In this document: positions 43,841-52,763 of the stretch, one piece after another
Position numbering within the stretch: position 1 is the first letter of the stretch
Layout of the letters: the number at the start of each line of letters is the position of its first letter
From: Paenibacillus sp. GM2
GTDB taxonomy: Bacteria > Bacillota > Bacilli > Paenibacillales > Paenibacillaceae
Assembly: GCF_900069005.2 (NCBI RefSeq)
Contig: NZ_LN831279.1
Location: forward strand, 2,425,875 to 2,489,874
DNA length: 64,000 nt
Reading direction: 5' to 3'
Translations under genes and position numbers: made by a program
The notes under the pieces: generated by a model
The model's input: only the letters and a program-made list of their open reading frames with translations
What the model was told of the DNA's origin: nothing
Database searches by the model: none

Positions 43841-44512
43841 ATGGCACACAGACCGCCGCAATTAGATAGCACGTCTGATATTCCGGATTTGGAGCGCACA
43901 GAAGAACTAAATTCAATGCTTACCCGCTTGGAAAGCACTAGCGATTCTGCAGAGGTGCCTGAATATAATTATTTTGACCGCTCCGAGCTTATTCAGTACT
44001 CCGTGTCATCCGGCATGTTGAATGCAGCCGCTAAGCTGACCGGTAACAGCGACCCGGTGTTACAATGCGTCCTGATTTCCAGCCTCTATGAGGCAGGTTA
44101 TAGAGAACTGGCGGAGCAGCACCTCCTCGAAATAGAGCATAAGCTGCTTCCCCCTAAGGCTCCTTATCAGGAGGCCGCCAGGATATACGGAGAAATTCTG
44201 TATGATCAAACCCGTTATGAAGAAGCCGCTGCGATCTTTACCGCCTTGGCTGAAACCTGCCCTTCCATGGCTTCATTGCGTTATGGCGCAGCCGCCTGCC
44301 GTCTCCAGGAGAAGGTTCTGCGACTGAGAAGGCGGATGGAATTGTACCACCCGGATCAGGATGAACGGCTTAAAATCGAGAAGTATATTCACGGATTTTT
44401 GGACACGCTGGCTTTAGTCGAGCAAACGCATTGGCATTCGACAGGGACTGACAAACAAAGAAGTAATCTGCCGGAGCATTTAAACGCCAACATCAAACAA
44501 AACCGCTCATAA
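43841..44512 (+). CDS. Hypothetical TPR-like protein
   Basis: A 223-residue soluble, helical protein. The middle (about residues 80-165) shows repeat-like helices (YQEAARIYGEILYDQTRYEE, AAAIFTALAETCPSMA) resembling tetratricopeptide repeats, so a protein-binding role is plausible. No signal peptide or membrane segment. ATG after GAGGTG; 26 bases after mciZ, so probably cotranscribed with it. No specific family recognised. Confidence 0.7.
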   Translation: MAHRPPQLDSTSDIPDLERTEELNSMLTRLESTSDSAEVPEYNYFDRSELIQYSVSSGMLNAAAKLTGNSDPVLQCVLISSLYEAGYRELAEQHLLEIEHKLLPPKAPYQEAARIYGEILYDQTRYEEAAAIFTALAETCPSMASLRYGAAACRLQEKVLRLRRRMELYHPDQDERLKIEKYIHGFLDTLALVEQTHWHSTGTDKQRSNLPEHLNANIKQNRS

Positions 44513-44542
44513 GCCCTTAACGGCTGTTGAACGGTTTTCTTT
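44498..44542 (+). terminator. Weak terminator-like hairpin
   Basis: AAAACCG and CGGTTTT arms with a long loop overlap the stop of the TPR-like gene, followed by CTTTG. It could serve the convergent M20 peptidase gene as well. Confidence 0.3.
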
Positions 44543-44559
44543 GTCGTTGATTACTATTT

Positions 44560-45684
44560 TTATTTTACGGTCTGTGCAATGATCTCCAAAGCCAACTCAG
44601 CAGTCTTCACAATATCCTCAGCCTTGATCCGTTCACGTGTCGTATGAATGTCCTCATAGCCAACAGCCAGATTTACAGTTGGAATGCCCAGTCCATTGAA
44701 GATATTGGCGTCGCTGCCGCCACCCGACATAAATGTTGTGCCTGACAGTCCCAGCTTCCCTGCTGCTTGCTGCGCCAGAACAACCACTGGCTCCTGCTCG
44801 GAGAGGTGAAAGGAAGGATATACGATCGTACTGTTAAAGACTCCCTTGGTATGATAATCCCGACAGGTCGATTCCACCGCTTCCTTCATTCCGGCAATTT
44901 GTCGCTCCAGCTTCGCCTGCGAGGTGCTGCGCGCCTCGGCATATAGCTTCACATGATCAGGGACGATATTCGTCTCTCCCCCGCCTTCGAACTTGCCGAT
45001 ATTCGCTGTAGTCTCCTCATCAATCCGTCCAAGCGTCATACGCGCAATCGTCTTGCCTGCCACTTGGATCGCACTGATGCCATCCTCCGGATTCACCCCG
45101 GCATGAGCCGATTTCCCATAGATATCGATCGTAATGAGGGCACGGGAAGGAGAAGCTACACAGATCGTGCCTACATCCCCGTTGGAATCAAAGGCAAAGC
45201 CAAATTTGGCATCAAGCAAGCCAGTATCCAGCGCCCGAGAGCCTGTCATGCCCATTTCCTCACCTACGGTGATAACGAACTGGATTTGCCCATGCGGTAA
45301 ATTGCGCTCGCGCAGCACTTGAATGACCTCCAGCAATGAGGCTACACCAGCCTTATCATCAGAGCCAAGAATCGTCGTACCGTCACTGCGGATCCAGCCA
45401 TCCTCCCCAACGATAGGATTAATTCCTGCTCCGGGAGCGACCGTATCCATATGACTCGTGAACAAAAATGGCTCGGCATTGGTCTGAACGCTCGGCTTCA
45501 AAGTCGCGATCAGATTTCCGGCACCATGTCCCGTTTTGGCCATAGAATCGTCCTCAACAACTTCAAGTCCCAGTTCCGTAAATTTATGAATCAGAACATC
45601 GGCAATTTCCCGCTCATGCTTCGTCTCGCTGTCAATGCGGACCAATTCCAGGAAGAGTTGAATCAATCTTTCCTTATTGATCAT
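44560..45684 (-). CDS. M20-family metallopeptidase (tripeptidase-like)
   Basis: 374-residue zinc peptidase of the M20 family, closest in layout to PepT/YqjE proteins. Metal ligands are visible in TSHMDTVAPG, GSDDKAGVA and the general base pair GEEMGMTG; the SAHAGVNPEDG dimerisation block follows and the last histidine lies in YEDIHTTRERI. No signal peptide. ATG start. It is convergent with the TPR-like gene and divergent from prli42. Substrate not determined. Confidence 0.85.
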   Translation of the reverse strand: MINKERLIQLFLELVRIDSETKHEREIADVLIHKFTELGLEVVEDDSMAKTGHGAGNLIATLKPSVQTNAEPFLFTSHMDTVAPGAGINPIVGEDGWIRSDGTTILGSDDKAGVASLLEVIQVLRERNLPHGQIQFVITVGEEMGMTGSRALDTGLLDAKFGFAFDSNGDVGTICVASPSRALITIDIYGKSAHAGVNPEDGISAIQVAGKTIARMTLGRIDEETTANIGKFEGGGETNIVPDHVKLYAEARSTSQAKLERQIAGMKEAVESTCRDYHTKGVFNSTIVYPSFHLSEQEPVVVLAQQAAGKLGLSGTTFMSGGGSDANIFNGLGIPTVNLAVGYEDIHTTRERIKAEDIVKTAELALEIIAQTVK

Positions 45685-45766
45685 TGGACTTTCCTCTCTT
45701 TCGCGTTTACGATATTATAGAAGGTAAACCAACTTTAACAAATCTATATTTAAAAGGAGTTAAGGT

Positions 45767-45865
45767 ATGTCTAAAAAATGGTTAAAAATCGTAGTCTATC
45801 TGATGTTGTTTGCCATGGTAGGTTCTACACTGTTTGCACTGCTTGAACCTCTGCTCATGCGTTAG
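45767..45865 (+). CDS. prli42: Stressosome-associated protein Prli42
   Basis: A 32-residue membrane miniprotein (MSKKWLKIVVYLMLFAMVGS then TLFALLEPLLMR). In Listeria Prli42 tethers the stressosome to the membrane. The short basic start, single hydrophobic helix and the VYLMLFAMVGSTL block fit the family. ATG after AAAGGAG. Its end overlaps the end of convergent lipB by 11 bases. No stressosome (rsbRST) gene is in this window. Confidence 0.75.
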   Translation: MSKKWLKIVVYLMLFAMVGSTLFALLEPLLMR

Positions 45866-46547
45866 CATCTTCCCATATCGCCTCATAACCGAAGACTTCA
45901 TTAAAATAAGGAATGATGTCATGGGCCACTTGTTCAACCGTAAAGGTCTGGCCCGTGACATCTTCCAGCGAAGTGACCCCGAATTCCTGAATTCCGCACG
46001 GAATTATCCCCTGGAAGCCCTCGTTCTGAATGCCGGATTTGATATTAAAAGCAAAGCCGTGACTCGTAACAAAGCCGCGACGATGACGGCATTTATTGAA
46101 CTTGACGCCAATCGCTGTAATCTTGACATTTCCGGCCCAGACACCGGTATATTCCGGCTTTCTAGACCCTTCGATTCCAAACTGGGCCAAATAATTAATA
46201 ATCACCTGTTCGAGATTACGCAAATAACCGTGGAGATCAAGGCCATTCTCACCATCGAGCAGCAATAGCGGATACCCCACTAATTGGCCCGGTCCATGAT
46301 AGGTAATGTCCCCGCCACGGTCGATTTGGACCAGTGAGATCCCCTGCTCCTGCAACTGCTCTGGACTGAGCAGCAAGTGCTCAGGATGCTGCTGAGAGCC
46401 AATCGTATAAGTCGGCGGATGCTGAAGAAGCAGCAGGTGCTCCTGCTGCTGTCCATCGCTGATCGCTTTTACTAATTCTTTTTGCTTATCCCAAGCTTCC
46501 CTGTATTCAATCATCGGAGTATAGCTTGCTAATAATGGTTTGTTCAT
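45855..46547 (-). CDS. lipB: Octanoyl-[acyl-carrier-protein] transferase
   Basis: Moves octanoate from acyl carrier protein to lipoyl domains, first step of lipoate assembly. The 230-residue protein has GGDITYHGPGQLVGYP and the catalytic cysteine region IIPCGIQEFGVTSLE, with the lysine in TAIGVKF. I place the start at the ATG at 46547 after GGGGGACACC; a longer frame to 46676 lies inside bkdB. It follows bkdB closely, and the E2 lipoyl domain of that complex is an obvious client. Confidence 0.92.
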   Translation of the reverse strand: MNKPLLASYTPMIEYREAWDKQKELVKAISDGQQQEHLLLLQHPPTYTIGSQQHPEHLLLSPEQLQEQGISLVQIDRGGDITYHGPGQLVGYPLLLLDGENGLDLHGYLRNLEQVIINYLAQFGIEGSRKPEYTGVWAGNVKITAIGVKFNKCRHRRGFVTSHGFAFNIKSGIQNEGFQGIIPCGIQEFGVTSLEDVTGQTFTVEQVAHDIIPYFNEVFGYEAIWEDANA

Positions 46548-46567
46548 GATGGTGTCCCCCAGAAGAA

Positions 46568-47929
46568 TCAATAAACTTGCGTATCCAGCGTAAAGCCTTC
46601 GATATTGTCCTTCACGCGCTGCATGAACCGGCCGCAGATGACGCCATCCAAAATACGATGATCCAGTGACAGACACAGATTCGCCATTGAACGAACCGCA
46701 ATCATATCATTGATCACCACCGGACGCTTCACAATGGATTCGAAGGTCAGGATGGCGGCTTGCGGATAATTGATAATCGGCTGTGTCAGGATTGAACCGA
46801 AGGAACCGGTATTGTTCACGGTAAAAGTCCCGCCCTGCATATCGTCCAGTTTCAATTTGCCTGCGCGAACCTTGGAAGCCAACTCATCGATCTCCCGGGC
46901 AAGACCGGCGATGCTCTTCTGATCGGCATTTTTGATGACTGGAGTTAACACAGAGTCTTCAGTACCAACGGCCAGAGACAGATTGATGTCCCGCTTGACG
47001 ATAATCTTGTCGACCGCCCAGACGGAATTCATAATCGGATAGTCTTTAATCGCACCAACAACGGCTTTAAGAACAAAGGCCAAATAAGTCAGGTTGATGC
47101 CTTCCTTTTGCTTAAATTCGTTCTTCAGCTTATTGCGAAGCTGTACAAGGCTGGTTACATCGACCTCGATCATCATCCAACCATGCGGAATCTCCGATAC
47201 GCTCTGACGCATCCGGGTCGCAATCGTATTGCGAATCGGCGTAACATCAATGAAGTATTCGGAGCGTCCGCCCTCTACTTCGATCGTCGGAATGCGCGGG
47301 GTCTCGGTTAGGTGCAGGCCTGAATGACGTACAGGCTCTGAAGCGGGAGCCGCAGGAATAATACCTGGCGTTACTACAGCTTGTACAGGTGCAGTCTGAG
47401 GCTGCGTTGCAGGTACCGATTGCGAGGCCGCCGGAGCCGCGGTGGCCGCATTAGCAGAGCCCTGGTTCTCGATGTAATGCAATACATCCTTGCGCGTCAC
47501 TCTGCCGCCCAGCCCTGTGCCTGGAACCGCTTGAAGATTTATACCATGTTCAGCCGCTAAGGTCTGAACTGCAGGCGAGTATCTGGCTCGCTGTGAATCG
47601 CCGTTATCTACGGAAGCGCCTGCGGTAGCTTGTACAGATTCAGCCGCTTGCGACTCCTGCTCCGCAGCAGACACGGCTTGCTCTGTCTCAATCCGGCAGA
47701 TGATCGTTCCTACAGCAATCTCCTCGCCTTCCTGTACGAGAAGCTCACCCATAATCCCGTCCAGAGTCGACGGAATCTCAGCATTTACTTTATCGGTAAT
47801 GACTTCGCAGATTGGTTCATATTGCTCTACAGGATCGCCCGGCTTCTTAAGCCATTTGCCGACCGTAGCCGATACGAGCGATTCTGCCAATTGCGGCATC
47901 ACAATATCATTCATTACTTTCTTGAACAT
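46568..47929 (-). CDS. bkdB: Lipoamide acyltransferase (E2) of branched-chain 2-oxoacid dehydrogenase
   Basis: Core subunit that transfers the acyl group to CoA. The 453-residue protein has one lipoyl domain with the lipoyl lysine in VITDKVNAEIPS, a linker, an E3-binding domain (ARYSPAVQTLAAEHGINLQ), an Ala/Pro/Gln-rich linker and a catalytic domain ending in SLDHRILDG. ATG after GGGAGTGAG. Last gene of lpdV-bkdAA-bkdAB-bkdB, but separated from bkdAB by a 385-base gap with a repeat element. Confidence 0.88.
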   Translation of the reverse strand: MFKKVMNDIVMPQLAESLVSATVGKWLKKPGDPVEQYEPICEVITDKVNAEIPSTLDGIMGELLVQEGEEIAVGTIICRIETEQAVSAAEQESQAAESVQATAGASVDNGDSQRARYSPAVQTLAAEHGINLQAVPGTGLGGRVTRKDVLHYIENQGSANAATAAPAASQSVPATQPQTAPVQAVVTPGIIPAAPASEPVRHSGLHLTETPRIPTIEVEGGRSEYFIDVTPIRNTIATRMRQSVSEIPHGWMMIEVDVTSLVQLRNKLKNEFKQKEGINLTYLAFVLKAVVGAIKDYPIMNSVWAVDKIIVKRDINLSLAVGTEDSVLTPVIKNADQKSIAGLAREIDELASKVRAGKLKLDDMQGGTFTVNNTGSFGSILTQPIINYPQAAILTFESIVKRPVVINDMIAVRSMANLCLSLDHRILDGVICGRFMQRVKDNIEGFTLDTQVY

Positions 47930-47948
47930 GCTCTCACTCCCATTTAGA

Positions 47949-48308
47949 GGTTGTTCAAAAAGTCCGATTTGTTAAGAAAAAGTATCGAAGTAACTCTAGA
48001 ATGAGCTGACCGCGACTTTAAGTTTGTTTTCTTTGCGATATAGAATTCTTGTCAGCTTCCGCTGAAAGCCTATAAATCTATATCTAACACGAAGAAAATC
48101 GGGAGGCTATTCGGCATCGGATCTTTAAGTTCAGCCTAGGCTAAGCCAGTGCAAGTCGAAGTTATATGTCTCCTTCGGAAATATCACAGAGGCTCACATC
48201 ATCCTGCAAGCCTATCCTTACGAAGTCATTTCTCCGAAACTGCAGCTCGGCCCATTCGTTTAGCTTCATCCAACCTTCTGGTGCAGAAAAATCGGCCTTT
48301 TTGAACAG
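47949..48308. repeat. Long palindromic intercistronic element, 360 bp
   Basis: Terminal inverted ends TTGTTCAAAAAGTCCGATTTG and the complement CTGTTCAAAAAGGCCGATTTT enclose a 320-base core. Internal blocks AGCTTCATCCAACCTTCT and TTCGGCATCGGATCTTTAAG match the minus strand of the 33.3-kb tandem repeats. It starts 8 bases past the bkdAB stop and reaches to 19 bases before the bkdB start. No gene is visible inside. Confidence 0.75.
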
Positions 48309-48314
48309 CATATT

Positions 48315-49301
48315 TTAATATAGCGCTAATTGAAGCATTGCTTCCTTTAACTTGTCTTTGTTCAGCATGAAGAACTTCTCCATCGGCGGATTAATCGGCA
48401 TCGCTGGCACGTCCGGCCCGCACAACCGCTGGATCGGAGCATCGAGATCATATAAACATTCCTCAGCAATAATCGCCGATACTTCAGCCCCAATGCCGCC
48501 TGTCTTGTTGTCTTCGTGAACGATCAGCACTTTCCCGGTCTTCTTGACCGCAGCGATAATCGCTTCTAGGTCCAATGGCTGAAGGGTACGCAAATCCAGG
48601 ATATGCGAAGTGATGCCTTGCTCAGCCTCCAGCTCCTCCGCAGCCTGCATGGCGAAATGAAGCGGCAGGCTGTAGCTGATCACTGTAATGTCCTCGCCTT
48701 CGCGAAGCAGGTTGGCTTTGCCCAGTGGAACCGTATAATCCTCTTCCGGAACATCGCCCTTGATCAGCTTGTAGCATTTCTTATTCTCGAAGAACAGCAC
48801 CGGATCAGGGTCGCGAATTGCAGCCTTCAGCAGCCCTTTCGCATCATACGCTGAATAAGGAGCTACAATTTTCAGTCCCGGTGTACCGAAGAAGATCGAT
48901 TCCGGACATTGGGAGTGATACAATCCGCCGAAAATACCGCCGCCGATCGGTGCGCGAACCACGAGCGGACAATCCCAGTCATTGTTCGAGCGATACCGAA
49001 TTTTAGCAGCCTCACTAATAATCTGGTTCGTAGCAGGCAGCATGAAGTCGGAATATTGCATCTCGGCGATCGGTCTCATACCGTACATCGCCGCTCCAAT
49101 CGCTACACCAGCAATCGCGGATTCAGCCAGCGGCGTATCGATAACCCGCTCTTCGCCGAACTGCTGCTGCAGCCCTTTCGTCGTAGTGAACACGCCGCCT
49201 TTGACGCCAACATCTTCCCCCAGTACAAAGACTCGTTCATCGCGCTCCATCTCTTCCTGCATAGCCAGGCGAAGCGCATCCACATATTCCATTACCGGCA
49301 T
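48315..49301 (-). CDS. bkdAB: 2-oxoisovalerate dehydrogenase E1 beta
   Basis: Beta half of the thiamine-dependent E1 that decarboxylates branched-chain 2-oxoacids. The 328-residue protein has the GEDVGVKGGVFTTTKGLQ block, MEYVDALRLAMQEEM at the N-terminus and the C-terminal swivel domain (DLRTLQPLDLEAIIAAVKK). I start at the ATG at 49301 after GGGAGG, one base past the bkdAA stop; a longer frame to 49385 overlaps bkdAA. Confidence 0.9.
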   Translation of the reverse strand: MPVMEYVDALRLAMQEEMERDERVFVLGEDVGVKGGVFTTTKGLQQQFGEERVIDTPLAESAIAGVAIGAAMYGMRPIAEMQYSDFMLPATNQIISEAAKIRYRSNNDWDCPLVVRAPIGGGIFGGLYHSQCPESIFFGTPGLKIVAPYSAYDAKGLLKAAIRDPDPVLFFENKKCYKLIKGDVPEEDYTVPLGKANLLREGEDITVISYSLPLHFAMQAAEELEAEQGITSHILDLRTLQPLDLEAIIAAVKKTGKVLIVHEDNKTGGIGAEVSAIIAEECLYDLDAPIQRLCGPDVPAMPINPPMEKFFMLNKDKLKEAMLQLALY

Positions 49302-49302
49302 C

Positions 49303-50328
49303 TCATTGTCCCTCCCCATCGTTCGCGTATACATGCAGCAGCGTATCCTCGGGGTTCGGGAACGAAGCGCGCTCAGCTTCATCAATGGCTAATTTAAGCT
49401 CTTGCTTGATTTCCTCCGCTAGCGCTGCTTCCTGCTCCTCGCTCCATAAGCCGCATTCCATTAAATAAGTTTTCATTCTTGGGAGGCCGTCTTTCTTCCA
49501 ATTCTCATCGACTTCCTCTTTGGTACGATAAGCCAGATCGTTATCCGAGGTCGAGTGCGGAGAGAGTCTGTACATCATCGCTTCAATCAAGGTTGGCCCC
49601 TCGCCGCGGACTGCACGCTCACGCGCTTCCTTCACAACCCGGTATACTTCAAGGGGATCATTGCCATCCACACGAATTCCCGGGAATCCGTAGCCAAGCG
49701 CACGATCGCTTACCTTGCCACCAAGCTGTTTCTTGATCGGTACAGAGATCGCATACTGGTTGTTCTCACACAGAAAAATAACCGGCAGCTTCTGCACACC
49801 AGCGAAGTTAAGCCCTTCGTGGAAATCCCCCTGGTTGCTGGAGCCTTCGCCAAAGGTTACGAAGGAGACGATATCCTTCTTCTGCATTTTCGCCGATAAT
49901 GCTACACCAACCGCATGCGGAACCTGTGTCGTTACAGGACTGGAGCCAGTTACGATACGCAGGCGTTTGCTGCCAAAATGGCCCGGCATTTGCCGACCGC
50001 CGCTGTTCGGGTCATCCGCCTTGGCAAAGGCTGACAGCATTAATTCCTTTAAGGTCATGCCAACGGAAAGTACAAATCCGTAGTCCCGATAATACGGAAG
50101 AAAATAGTCGCGTTCACGATCTAGCGCAAACGCTGCAGCAATCTGTGTGCTCTCCTGGCCAATGCCGGAAACATGAAAATTAATCTTGCCTGCTCGCTGG
50201 AGCAATAAGCAGCGCTCATCGAATTTACGAGCGAGCACCATATATTTATACATGTCTACTACTGCGGTTTCTGATAATCCGAGCTGCTCATGTCTTGGCT
50301 TCGTTTGAACTGAGTTTTTTGCGTTCAT
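49303..50328 (-). CDS. bkdAA: 2-oxoisovalerate dehydrogenase E1 alpha
   Basis: Alpha half of E1, binding thiamine diphosphate. The 341-residue protein has the TPP motif starting at GEGSSNQGDFHEG and ending at CENN, the phosphorylation-loop equivalent YRLSPHSTSDND, and GRQMPGHFG. ATG start. It is separated from lpdV by a 442-base gap that holds a repeat array. Branched-chain rather than pyruvate specificity is inferred from gene order and yqzF nearby. Confidence 0.88.
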   Translation of the reverse strand: MNAKNSVQTKPRHEQLGLSETAVVDMYKYMVLARKFDERCLLLQRAGKINFHVSGIGQESTQIAAAFALDRERDYFLPYYRDYGFVLSVGMTLKELMLSAFAKADDPNSGGRQMPGHFGSKRLRIVTGSSPVTTQVPHAVGVALSAKMQKKDIVSFVTFGEGSSNQGDFHEGLNFAGVQKLPVIFLCENNQYAISVPIKKQLGGKVSDRALGYGFPGIRVDGNDPLEVYRVVKEARERAVRGEGPTLIEAMMYRLSPHSTSDNDLAYRTKEEVDENWKKDGLPRMKTYLMECGLWSEEQEAALAEEIKQELKLAIDEAERASFPNPEDTLLHVYANDGEGQ

Positions 50329-50581
50329 GGAGTTACCTCCTTCATATGGTTCCCGTATCTTATAACGTCTTATGTTGCCTTATCTTAAAACCTGGTACTA
50401 AGACTTGGGTTAACCTTATTATAAACCTTTTCCCGGCAAAAAGAAAACATTTAAAAGCACTTGTTCGAAAAGCCGGTTTCCACCCTTCTGATACTCAGAA
50501 CAATACCATGCAATTAGATTAGATGAACCTAAAGCCTGTTAGTGCGCGATATGGAATCAGGGTGCCAAGTGGGGCAGATTT

Positions 50582-50763
50582 TAACGAAACTACAGATCGT
50601 TATTACCTCAAAAACAGCGGCAAATAAAATCTAACGAAACACCATATCGTTATTAGCGAGAATTTCAGGCATTAAGCTCCAAATAGCCAAAATAACGATA
50701 CCGCGTTTCGTTAAAATGTTTTGCAGCTTATTTGGAGCCAAATAGCGATACCATGTTTCGTTA
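50582..50763. repeat. Symmetric array of four TAACGAAAC units
   Basis: Four 23-base units: 50582-50604 and 50632-50654 in plus orientation (TAACGAAACnnnnnATCGTTATT), then 50691-50713 and 50741-50763 inverted (AATAnCGATACCnnGTTTCGTTA). The spacing is 50 bases within each pair, giving a symmetric 182-bp palindromic array between lpdV and bkdAA. No gene is visible in the gap. Confidence 0.8.
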
Positions 50764-50770
50764 GGGGAAA

Positions 50771-52189
50771 TTAAAAGTTGATATTTCGGCCGTCTACAAC
50801 CAGCGCCGCTTCCCCGATAATTTCGGACAGCGAAGGATGAGCAAAGGCCACTTGCCCCAGTTCCCAAGGTGTAGCATCCAGGATGGCCGCCATTGCAGTC
50901 TGGTTAATCAGCTCTGTAACATGATTCCCGATCATTTGAACACCAAGAATATCCTGGCTGTTCGCATCGGTCACGATTTTTACAAAGCCCTCTTTATCAC
51001 CGTGTACCAGCGCTTTGCCGATCACCGAGAATGGAGCTTTGCCAATCTTAACCTCATGGCCCTTAGCTTTAGCTTCCTTCTCGCTTAGACCCACAGATGC
51101 CACTTCCGGTCGACTGTACACACAGCGTGGGACTTGGTTCTCATCATAATGTAACTCTTCTTCGGCCATGTGATGCACGGCAACCAAACCTTCATGGCTG
51201 GCTGCATGAGCCAACTGCAAACCGCCGATGCAGTCGCCGATCGCATAAATATGCGGCTCCGTTGTTTGCATATGCTCATTGACGCGGATAAACCCGTTGC
51301 TCAACGCAATATCCGTATTTTCCAGGCCGATATTCTCGGCATTAGCTTGTCTTCCAACCGAAATGAGCAGCTTGTCCGCTTGTAATTCAATCGTCTGTTC
51401 CCCTTGCTGGGCCGAGATATGTACCTGGCCGTCCATCACAGCATAGGTATCCGGCGATACCTTGACACCTGTCAGCACTTTAATTCCCCGCTTAAGCAAA
51501 TGTTTCTGCAGCTCGCGGGCCACCTCTTCGTCTTCGGCAGGCAGCAGTTGTCCCGCCGCTTCAACTACAGTAACATGGACACCGAAATCCTGAAGCAAAG
51601 AAGCCCATTCAACGCCAATGACGCCGCCGCCTACGATGATCATGGATTCAGGCAAATCCTCCAGCAGGAGCGCCTCATCGCTGCTCAGAATATGCTCTCC
51701 ATCAGGAACAAGCCCTGGCAGGCTGCGCGGACGCGATCCGGTCGCGATAATCAAATTGGTCGGAACAACTGTCTCCATTTCTCCATCATTCAACTCGACC
51801 GCAACAGCGCCGCTCTTTGGCGAGAAAATAGAAGGACCGATCACCCGGCCTTTCCCTTGGATAACGGTGATCTTATTTTTTTTCATCAAATACTGAACAC
51901 CTTTATATAATTGATCTACAATCGCCTGCTTCCGCTCCTGCACCTTCGGGAATACCAGCGACAAGCCGCTCGTCTCGATGCCGTAGCTGGCGCTATCCTT
52001 CATTTGCGAATATAGTTCCGCGCTGCGGAGGAGCGCCTTGCTAGGAATACAACCGCGATGAAGGCAGGTTCCCCCCAGCTTGTCCTGCTCTATAATTACG
52101 ACCTCTTTACCCAGTTGCGCGGCACGAATTGCGGCAATATATCCGCCCGTCCCTCCACCAAGCACAGCTACGTCACATGTTATCGCCAT
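50771..52189 (-). CDS. lpdV: Dihydrolipoyl dehydrogenase (E3)
   Basis: Flavoenzyme that reoxidises the lipoyl group of E2 with NAD+. The 472-residue protein has FAD motif VLGGGTGGYIAAIRAAQLGK, the redox disulfide GGTCLHRGCIPSK, a second dinucleotide motif VGGGVIGVEWAS and the C-terminal base (AFAHPSLSE). ATG after GGTGGAG. First gene of the complex; ptb, bcd and buk, which precede lpdV in B. subtilis, are absent. No sigma-54 type -24/-12 site is visible upstream. Confidence 0.93.
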   Translation of the reverse strand: MAITCDVAVLGGGTGGYIAAIRAAQLGKEVVIIEQDKLGGTCLHRGCIPSKALLRSAELYSQMKDSASYGIETSGLSLVFPKVQERKQAIVDQLYKGVQYLMKKNKITVIQGKGRVIGPSIFSPKSGAVAVELNDGEMETVVPTNLIIATGSRPRSLPGLVPDGEHILSSDEALLLEDLPESMIIVGGGVIGVEWASLLQDFGVHVTVVEAAGQLLPAEDEEVARELQKHLLKRGIKVLTGVKVSPDTYAVMDGQVHISAQQGEQTIELQADKLLISVGRQANAENIGLENTDIALSNGFIRVNEHMQTTEPHIYAIGDCIGGLQLAHAASHEGLVAVHHMAEEELHYDENQVPRCVYSRPEVASVGLSEKEAKAKGHEVKIGKAPFSVIGKALVHGDKEGFVKIVTDANSQDILGVQMIGNHVTELINQTAMAAILDATPWELGQVAFAHPSLSEIIGEAALVVDGRNINF

Positions 52190-52363
52190 AAATATATCTC
52201 CACCATTCTATTTCGAATAATTACATTTGCTATATTCTACATTTTACCTCGTTTTTGAATGATTACAAATCAGGCTTGTAAATAGACAGAATCCTAAGAA
52301 GAAGGTATGATTAGAATAATTCCAATTCATTACTGTTCGCGAAAGGAAAGGGATACATATACG

Positions 52364-52642
52364 ATGAAGCTGATGATCTCCCGTTTTATTGCGATTGTTA
52401 TTCTGGTCATTCCCGGCATCGCAGCTATGATCGGCTTTTTGAAAATCAAGGATGCTGTTTTCCTTTATTATTCCCAGCATGGCAATGACGCCTTGGCCGC
52501 CCCTACCTTCGACTGGTTGAATTTTATTGTGGGGTTATTGCTATTTGCAGCTGGCATCAGCTTCTTGGCGGGCTGGATTTATTTTCGCGACCGCAAACGC
52601 GGCTATGGCAAGCGCCACAAGAAAGGTACCGTCACGGAGTAA
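52364..52642 (+). CDS. yqzF: DUF2627 membrane protein, YqzF-like
   Basis: A 92-residue protein with two membrane segments, MISRFIAIVILVIPGIAAMI and WLNFIVGLLLFAAGISFLAG, and a basic C-terminus (RDRKRGYGKRHKK). I start at the ATG at 52364 behind GAAAGGAAAGGG; a frame from 52307 is longer. It lies divergent from lpdV, matching the yqzF-bkd neighbourhood of B. subtilis. Function unknown. Confidence 0.8.
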   Translation: MKLMISRFIAIVILVIPGIAAMIGFLKIKDAVFLYYSQHGNDALAAPTFDWLNFIVGLLLFAAGISFLAGWIYFRDRKRGYGKRHKKGTVTE

Positions 52643-52679
52643 CCGATCACTCTGCTCCCATTGCGACCCGGACTTAAAC

Positions 52680-52733
52680 AAAAAACTCTCTCCCTGCTGT
52701 AATTTATGTACGCATTGGGAAAGAGTTTTTTTA
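52680..52733 (+). terminator. Terminator of yqzF
   Basis: AAACTCTCTCCC and GGGAAAGAGTT arms around a 25-base loop, followed by T7. It also lies near the end of the convergent coiled-coil gene. Confidence 0.7.
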
Positions 52734-52763
52734 TAGTCTAATAACAGCTTGCATAAAAATCGA

